Shown here in pieces: positions 59,708 through 64,000 of a stretch of 64,000 bases of DNA (its first letter is position 1; each line of letters begins with the position of its first letter). The notes under the pieces were generated by a model. That model searched no databases and was not told where the DNA came from. It was given only the letters and a program-made list of their open reading frames with translations. The stretch is from an uncultured Pontibacter sp. (GTDB lineage Bacteria; Bacteroidota; Bacteroidia; Cytophagales; Hymenobacteraceae): the NCBI RefSeq assembly GCF_947495565.1, contig NZ_CANLZM010000002.1, forward strand, positions 124,001-188,000, given 5' to 3'. Made by a program: the position numbers and the translations under genes.

Positions 59708-61820
59708 GCAAGTTACTATAACAAACTTCTTCTGCTATCTGGGCAAGAATTCATTTGAGTTTACAGAAGGATTGAATATCATCTCAGCGAAAAATGGGGG
59801 TGGTAAATCGCAGTTTTTCAATGCAATATACTGGACGTTTTTTGATAGAATTTACTCGGATGAAAATAATTCGAACAGAAAAAAGTGGCAGTCAGCACAG
59901 AACCTTACCATCTACCCAGATAAACTAGCCCTTGATTTACCAGTAGGCGAAGAGTTTACTACTTCAGTTGAAATAACATTAGATGCAATTGATTATAAGG
60001 GCTCTAGCTATTCAAGTAACGATATTATTAGATATACTTTTACAAAAGAGATCACATTTAAGAAAAAGCCAACCGGAATTACCTACAATCTACCAGCAGA
60101 ACTTAGAATCGAGTACATCGCTGATGGGGAAACTCACATTGTAAATAATGCGGAACGCGACTACTTATTAGATAAGATATTTCCTCGAAGCATTAGAAAA
60201 TTCATGTGGTATCAAGGTGAAACCATGGACCAACTCTATGACTTCGGAAATGATGTTACGCTTAGACATGCAATTAATGAAATCTCATACTACCCCAAGT
60301 ATGACTTCATGCATAAAGTAGTTAAGGCCTCTGAGAAGAGCATTAATAAGAAAATTGAGAAAGAGCTGAACAAGCAAAACAAGCTAAGCAGAGAAGAAAA
60401 TCTTATCTATTCAGAAATTAGTTTAGGCGAAAGGAAAATTGAAGGTTTAGAGTCTCAACAAACTACTCTAAAAAATGAGATTCAATTCTATGAAGAAGAG
60501 ATAACAAAAATAGAACAAAAGCTTGAGAAGTTAGATCATTTTATCACATTTAAAATGAATTTAACTCGGTTAGAAGCAGATCTAAAAATTGTTAAAAACG
60601 AAATAGATGCTATAGACATTAATACAAAAGAGAGGTTGATTAATAAATGGATGTTAAACGGATGTTCAGATTTAATCAAAGCCTCAGAAAAGAATCTTTC
60701 TATTCTCAATACGGAAATACAAGAAAGCCAAAACATAAAAAACCCAGTTCCTACTACGCTTCCGGGCCCAGAGTATGTGGAGCAAATGTTGAACGATAAC
60801 ATTTGTTATATCTGTGAAAGAGCAGTTGAAGAAGGCACCGATGCTTATGCTGCGTTAAAGAGAAGAATGAATGATTTTGAGGTTAATGCGCATAATAAAC
60901 TACTTCAAGAAAATTATACAGACTTAAATAAATATAAGAGGAGATTACTAAGTGAACTTCCCTCTATCAATGATGAGATAACTGAAAATAATAGAAAAAA
61001 GAGTAATCTAATCAAGAAACGCAACAAATTAAGTAAAGAGATAAACGATATTTTTACCGACCTAGGTTCTGATCAGAGATCTGATCTAGAAACAGGTGCA
61101 ACAACTGCTCAGCAAAATATAAACAAATTAAAGTCTTATCGAACTGAAGTAAAACTAAAGACTGCTAGACTTCATGCAGTAGAGAATGATTTAAGTAAAG
61201 CTAAAACTGCTTTAAATGAAAATAAAGCTATTAGAGATAGTTTTGTAAAAAAGACGGATGCTACGATAGTTGAAAGTGTTGCATCTCAATATATCCAGAT
61301 GTTTGTTGATAGCATTGGTAAATTGAAGGATATTGCTTACAAAAACCTGATCAATGAGCTGCAAACTGAAAGCAATAGACTTTACGCCTTATATCTAGGT
61401 AATAAACAACAAGGAAAAATTGTCTTTGATAAAGGGGCCCGTATTGTGGACGAGAAAACAGGTCAGCAGCTTATAGACTTAAATACAGGTGAACTAGTTG
61501 CTGAAAAGCTTTCTGTTGCAAATTCGTTTCTATCACTAAGTGCTAGAAAAATGAACAGGTCTTATCCACTTATTGCTGATGCCCCTTCTTCCGATTTAGA
61601 TAGCGATAATACATACAACCTAACTGTTAACATTGGTAAATCTTTTGATCAAATTATAATTATGTCTAAAGATTACTCTCAATTTCATGATACTCAGCTA
61701 AATAATTTAATTGAAGAAGCTGACATCAAGAATTTCTACAAAATTGAGAATGTGATGATAGATCCAAAAGGCCTTAATTCCAGGACTAATAAGAAGTCTG
61801 TTACCATTAAAGTAAAATAA
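59697..61820 (+). CDS. SMC/DndD-like ATPase with zinc-hook motif
   Basis: 707 residues. The N terminus (MIIRQVTITNFFCYLGKNSF) and Walker A AKNGGGKS (31-38) are of SMC/RecN/DndD type. Long coiled coils flank a CxxC hook (CYICE, Cys 370 and 373). Near the C terminus LIADAPSSDLD is the Walker B/D-loop pair. Such ATPases clamp DNA and activate nucleases. It is the core of unit 2 and overlaps the small protein gene. Confidence 0.8.
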   Translation: MIIRQVTITNFFCYLGKNSFEFTEGLNIISAKNGGGKSQFFNAIYWTFFDRIYSDENNSNRKKWQSAQNLTIYPDKLALDLPVGEEFTTSVEITLDAIDYKGSSYSSNDIIRYTFTKEITFKKKPTGITYNLPAELRIEYIADGETHIVNNAERDYLLDKIFPRSIRKFMWYQGETMDQLYDFGNDVTLRHAINEISYYPKYDFMHKVVKASEKSINKKIEKELNKQNKLSREENLIYSEISLGERKIEGLESQQTTLKNEIQFYEEEITKIEQKLEKLDHFITFKMNLTRLEADLKIVKNEIDAIDINTKERLINKWMLNGCSDLIKASEKNLSILNTEIQESQNIKNPVPTTLPGPEYVEQMLNDNICYICERAVEEGTDAYAALKRRMNDFEVNAHNKLLQENYTDLNKYKRRLLSELPSINDEITENNRKKSNLIKKRNKLSKEINDIFTDLGSDQRSDLETGATTAQQNINKLKSYRTEVKLKTARLHAVENDLSKAKTALNENKAIRDSFVKKTDATIVESVASQYIQMFVDSIGKLKDIAYKNLINELQTESNRLYALYLGNKQQGKIVFDKGARIVDEKTGQQLIDLNTGELVAEKLSVANSFLSLSARKMNRSYPLIADAPSSDLDSDNTYNLTVNIGKSFDQIIIMSKDYSQFHDTQLNNLIEEADIKNFYKIENVMIDPKGLNSRTNKKSVTIKVK

Positions 61821-61822
61821 GG

Positions 61823-62320
61823 ATGAAAGATAAATTGATATTAGACGTAAACAAAAAGAAGGTTTGGTATGGGGCTGAAGTCTTAAAAGTGAGAGATTTG
61901 TTTAGCCGGAAAGAAGAGAAGGGATCAAATATTACAAAAAGTGATGATAAGTTCTTCTCTAACTATTGGCAGGTTTATGCTTGGGCTGCAATTATTGGCT
62001 TTATAAATAATAAAAGAATAACAGGTGCAACCCTAGATAATAGGACTTCATTTGAGTATCAAGTAATCTCCAATGCTTCAGAAAGTATTTCTTACGCATT
62101 GATTTTGATGGCTATCGGAAAAATTGAAGCTCAGACTTCTGCAGAAATTTTAGATGCAAGAGAAATATTAACTATCATTAGTGAATACGCTGAAGGAGGA
62201 GCTAAACATGTACTCGAATTAAGAGAAACTCCAGGGTTAGAGTCTAAGTTTAATTATGCCGATGATTACTTTCTAGAAATTTTTGAACGGGTTGTCTCAC
62301 CTAAGGAGGTAGAAGCTTAA
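61823..62320 (+). CDS. Small protein of the defence unit
   Basis: 165 residues (MKDKLILDVNKKKVWYGAEV start). The stretch WQVYAWAAIIGFINNKRIT (68-86) resembles a segment of small Dnd-associated proteins as I recall, with helices following. It starts 2 nt after the SMC-like gene and ends the unit before a terminator. The role is unknown. Confidence 0.55.
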   Translation: MKDKLILDVNKKKVWYGAEVLKVRDLFSRKEEKGSNITKSDDKFFSNYWQVYAWAAIIGFINNKRITGATLDNRTSFEYQVISNASESISYALILMAIGKIEAQTSAEILDAREILTIISEYAEGGAKHVLELRETPGLESKFNYADDYFLEIFERVVSPKEVEA

Positions 62321-62343
62321 ACTATTGTAAATAATGGCGTTTT

Positions 62344-62385
62344 AAAACGAGAACTTGCGTGGTAAACCGGGTTCTCGTTTTTTTC
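62344..62385 (+). terminator. Terminator of defence unit 2
   Basis: AAAACGAGAAC (62344-62354) pairs with GTTCTCGTTTT (62371-62381), with seven T. Confidence 0.85.
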
Positions 62386-62403
62386 TCACCTAACTGTATC
62401 TTT

Positions 62404-63612
62404 TTAGTCTTCAAATACATCCATTGCCTTATCAAGCTCTTCTGAAACTATCTTCGCATAAATTTGGGTAGTCTTGATTGATGCATGTCCCATCAGTTTA
62501 GAGACATACTCTATACGCATTCCTTTCTTTAAAGCTCTAGTTGCCCAAGTATGTCTGCTAGAATGAAAACTTAAATTTCCAATTATCCCTATTTGAAGAC
62601 CTATCGCTCTTATATCTTTGTTAGTATAAGCGGTAGCAGATGATATTGCTCGGTATAAAACTTTAGGGTTAGTATAATCTTTAAGTGGCTTTAAGATAGG
62701 GAAGATAAAGTCATCTTGCCCTCTTCCCCCTTGCCTATACCTATCCAAAATCATTACTGCTTTACTTGGTAGTTTAACAGAAACAGTGCTCCCCGTTTTG
62801 TGCGTATCTAAAATAATGCGCTCACCATCGAAGTGTTTCCATTTCAACTGTAGGATATCAGATATGCGGAGACCACCTGCATAAGCTGCAAACACATACA
62901 TATTCCTGTGATGATACTTCCTGGTACCAGCTTTTAAAGGCAACTCCTCAATTTTCAGAAGCTGCTCTTCGGTAAGATAAATTTTAGTTGTTTTCTCAAG
63001 CTTAAGCTTAAACTTTAGAAAAGGGTTCTGCTCATATGGGATAATGTCTTCGCTTACAGCTTCGTTAATGATGCGGCGGAACACTTTCAGGTTAGCATGG
63101 ATTGTGTTCGTGGAGTTTCCTACCTTGTCCTTTAAATGGCGCTCATAGGACTTCAGAAAAGTAACAGTCAGTTGGTCGAACAGAAGGTCCTTCTTGCCTA
63201 GAAACTCCCGCAGCTTCGAGAAGATAGCCTTTGCTTTTGCAGCGGTACTTACCTGATTGTTCTTCTCTAGGCCATCGATAAAGGAATCAGCGTATTTCAG
63301 AAAGCTTTCAGATCTCTTGCCCAACACAGCTTCTTTGATCTTTATGGAGGAAACCGCCTTCTCACCTATTTCCATGGACAGGGCTACGCCTTCTGCTTCC
63401 GCGATCTTTACTGCCAGGTAATTATTCAGCCTCTGAGAATTAGGATGGGACTTCTTTACTTTCTTCTCCTTTTCGTTCCAGTGCTTTGGGTTAAGCTTGA
63501 TGCCAAGCGAGATATACTTAGCTGTCCGGTTCTTGATGATGCGAAGGTATAGCGGGGCTTCTCCCAGCGCATCTGTTTTCTCTATTTTCAGTAGGATCTT
63601 TACGGTTGCCAT
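62404..63612 (-). CDS. Tyrosine integrase of the island
   Basis: 402 residues of the Bacteroides-type integrase family: arm-binding domain, core-binding domain, catalytic domain. Catalytic residues: Arg 249 (GGLRISD), Lys 272 (THKTGS), His 350 and Arg 353 (HSSRHTW), His 376 (MGHASIKT), Tyr 385 (QIYAKI). All are present, so it is probably active. It lies next to the right core site at 63857 and reads towards the defence genes. Confidence 0.95.
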   Translation of the reverse strand: MATVKILLKIEKTDALGEAPLYLRIIKNRTAKYISLGIKLNPKHWNEKEKKVKKSHPNSQRLNNYLAVKIAEAEGVALSMEIGEKAVSSIKIKEAVLGKRSESFLKYADSFIDGLEKNNQVSTAAKAKAIFSKLREFLGKKDLLFDQLTVTFLKSYERHLKDKVGNSTNTIHANLKVFRRIINEAVSEDIIPYEQNPFLKFKLKLEKTTKIYLTEEQLLKIEELPLKAGTRKYHHRNMYVFAAYAGGLRISDILQLKWKHFDGERIILDTHKTGSTVSVKLPSKAVMILDRYRQGGRGQDDFIFPILKPLKDYTNPKVLYRAISSATAYTNKDIRAIGLQIGIIGNLSFHSSRHTWATRALKKGMRIEYVSKLMGHASIKTTQIYAKIVSEELDKAMDVFED

Positions 63613-63721
63613 AAGCGATAAATGATAGGTTGTAAAATTAAATTACCCTGTCATCATACCTCTTCACTAGATAACCTCAGAAAGCGCCGGGGTGCGCCTA
63701 TATAAGGCTTAGTCGTAAAAT

Positions 63722-63743
63722 AGGTAAAACAACAGGTAAAACA
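63722..63743. repeat. Arm-type integrase sites, right end
   Basis: AGGTAAAACA at 63722-63731 and 63734-63743, 12 bp apart, matching the pair at 38605-38625. They lie between the integrase gene and the right core site. Confidence 0.7.
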
Positions 63744-63856
63744 TTACCCTCATTTACCTGCGTGGTCATGCATTAAACTGCTCCTTTCAAAAGCAAGAAA
63801 GTCTCGCGATACTGCATTAGAGCGCATTTAAGCTATAGCAAAGGAAATCTCTTTGC

Positions 63857-63873
63857 TCCCTTCGCGACCACAA
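63857..63873. repeat. 17-bp integration core site (right end)
   Basis: TCCCTTCGCGACCACAA, identical to 38535-38551. It marks the right boundary of the island. No T-loop or other tRNA part precedes it. Confidence 0.8.
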
Positions 63874-63906
63874 AAAGGCCTCTCAGAATCATCTGAGAGG
63901 CCTTTT
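63872..63906. terminator. Terminator right after the core site
   Basis: AAAAAGGCCTCTCAGA (63872-63887) pairs with TCTGAGAGGCCTTTTT (63891-63906). It follows the tRNA-like core directly, as a tRNA gene terminator does, so it is probably the original host terminator. The remaining bases to the window end show no gene. Confidence 0.85.
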
Positions 63907-64000
63907 TCTTTATCCCAATTTGACTATTGTTGCCTTATCTTAGGCATGAAGCTCCAATAAAAGCAACTCTCAGAAGTCACAGCTTTATAGCACCTAAAAT

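Noticed and set aside
63660-63720. Possible tRNA near the island's right end
   Set aside because: No cloverleaf can be built; only the 17-bp core at 63857 is tRNA-like.

Overview
The window looks like part of a Bacteroidota chromosome, most like the Hymenobacteraceae/Pontibacter group (inferred from gene content and style, not from a search). The signs are TAnnTTTG-type -7 promoter elements, lipoprotein signal peptides of Bacteroidota style, SprB-like adhesin repeats, phage-type integrases of the Bacteroides family and a scarcity of Shine-Dalgarno sites. It holds two integrated elements back to back, separated and ended by the same 17-bp sequence (38535-38551 and 63857-63873). That sequence reads like the 3' end of a tRNA gene; the intact tRNA would lie left of the window.

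Element 1 (window start to about 38.5 kb, GC-rich) is a long-tailed, probably siphovirus-like prophage. Reading left to right: tail-tip/fibre-like genes and a permuted papain-like peptidase (1.2-4.8 kb); head genes with an S49 protease carrying a scaffold-like tail, and the major capsid protein (4.9-8.2 kb); terminase genes (8.3-11.2 kb); portal, connector and a lysis set (12.2-17.3 kb); tail genes ending in a 957-residue tape measure protein (17.4-25.8 kb). Then come cargo genes (a HigBA-type toxin-antitoxin pair, a lipoprotein, a serine recombinase), a leftward early operon of small genes (29.7-34.5 kb), a CI/Cro-type switch (34.5 kb) and a tyrosine integrase (37.0-38.4 kb). Four late blocks each start with the same composite promoter: a CCAACCCTGTCCTTTTTT-like box, exactly 21 nt, then TTYG. 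Three of the four follow directly on a terminator. This appears to be a phage-specific late promoter.

Element 2 (38.55-63.86 kb, AT-rich) is an integrative island with its own integrase at the right end, repeated AGGTAAAACA arm-type sites just inside both ends, and a small replication core (VirE-like helicase/primase, HTH protein). Cargo on the left is a GIY-YIG nuclease next to a PIN-domain protein, several unknown genes and one decayed gene. The right half is a defence locus in two transcription units. Unit 1 encodes DUF4007, a large P-loop ATPase, a PAPS-reductase-like sulfur-transfer enzyme, a DUF262 protein with the DGQQR motif, and a SIR2-family protein overlapping the DUF262 gene. Unit 2 encodes a PLD-nuclease/helicase, a small protein, a zinc-hook SMC-like ATPase and a 165-residue protein. 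The first three genes resemble the SspBCD DNA-phosphorothioation machinery. The DUF262 protein is short and lacks the HNH nuclease half expected of SspE/GmrSD, and the SIR2 gene sits in its place. The likely new biology is therefore a phosphorothioate-sensing system that kills by NAD depletion, coupled to a second helicase/SMC restriction module. A palindrome lies on the promoter of unit 1.
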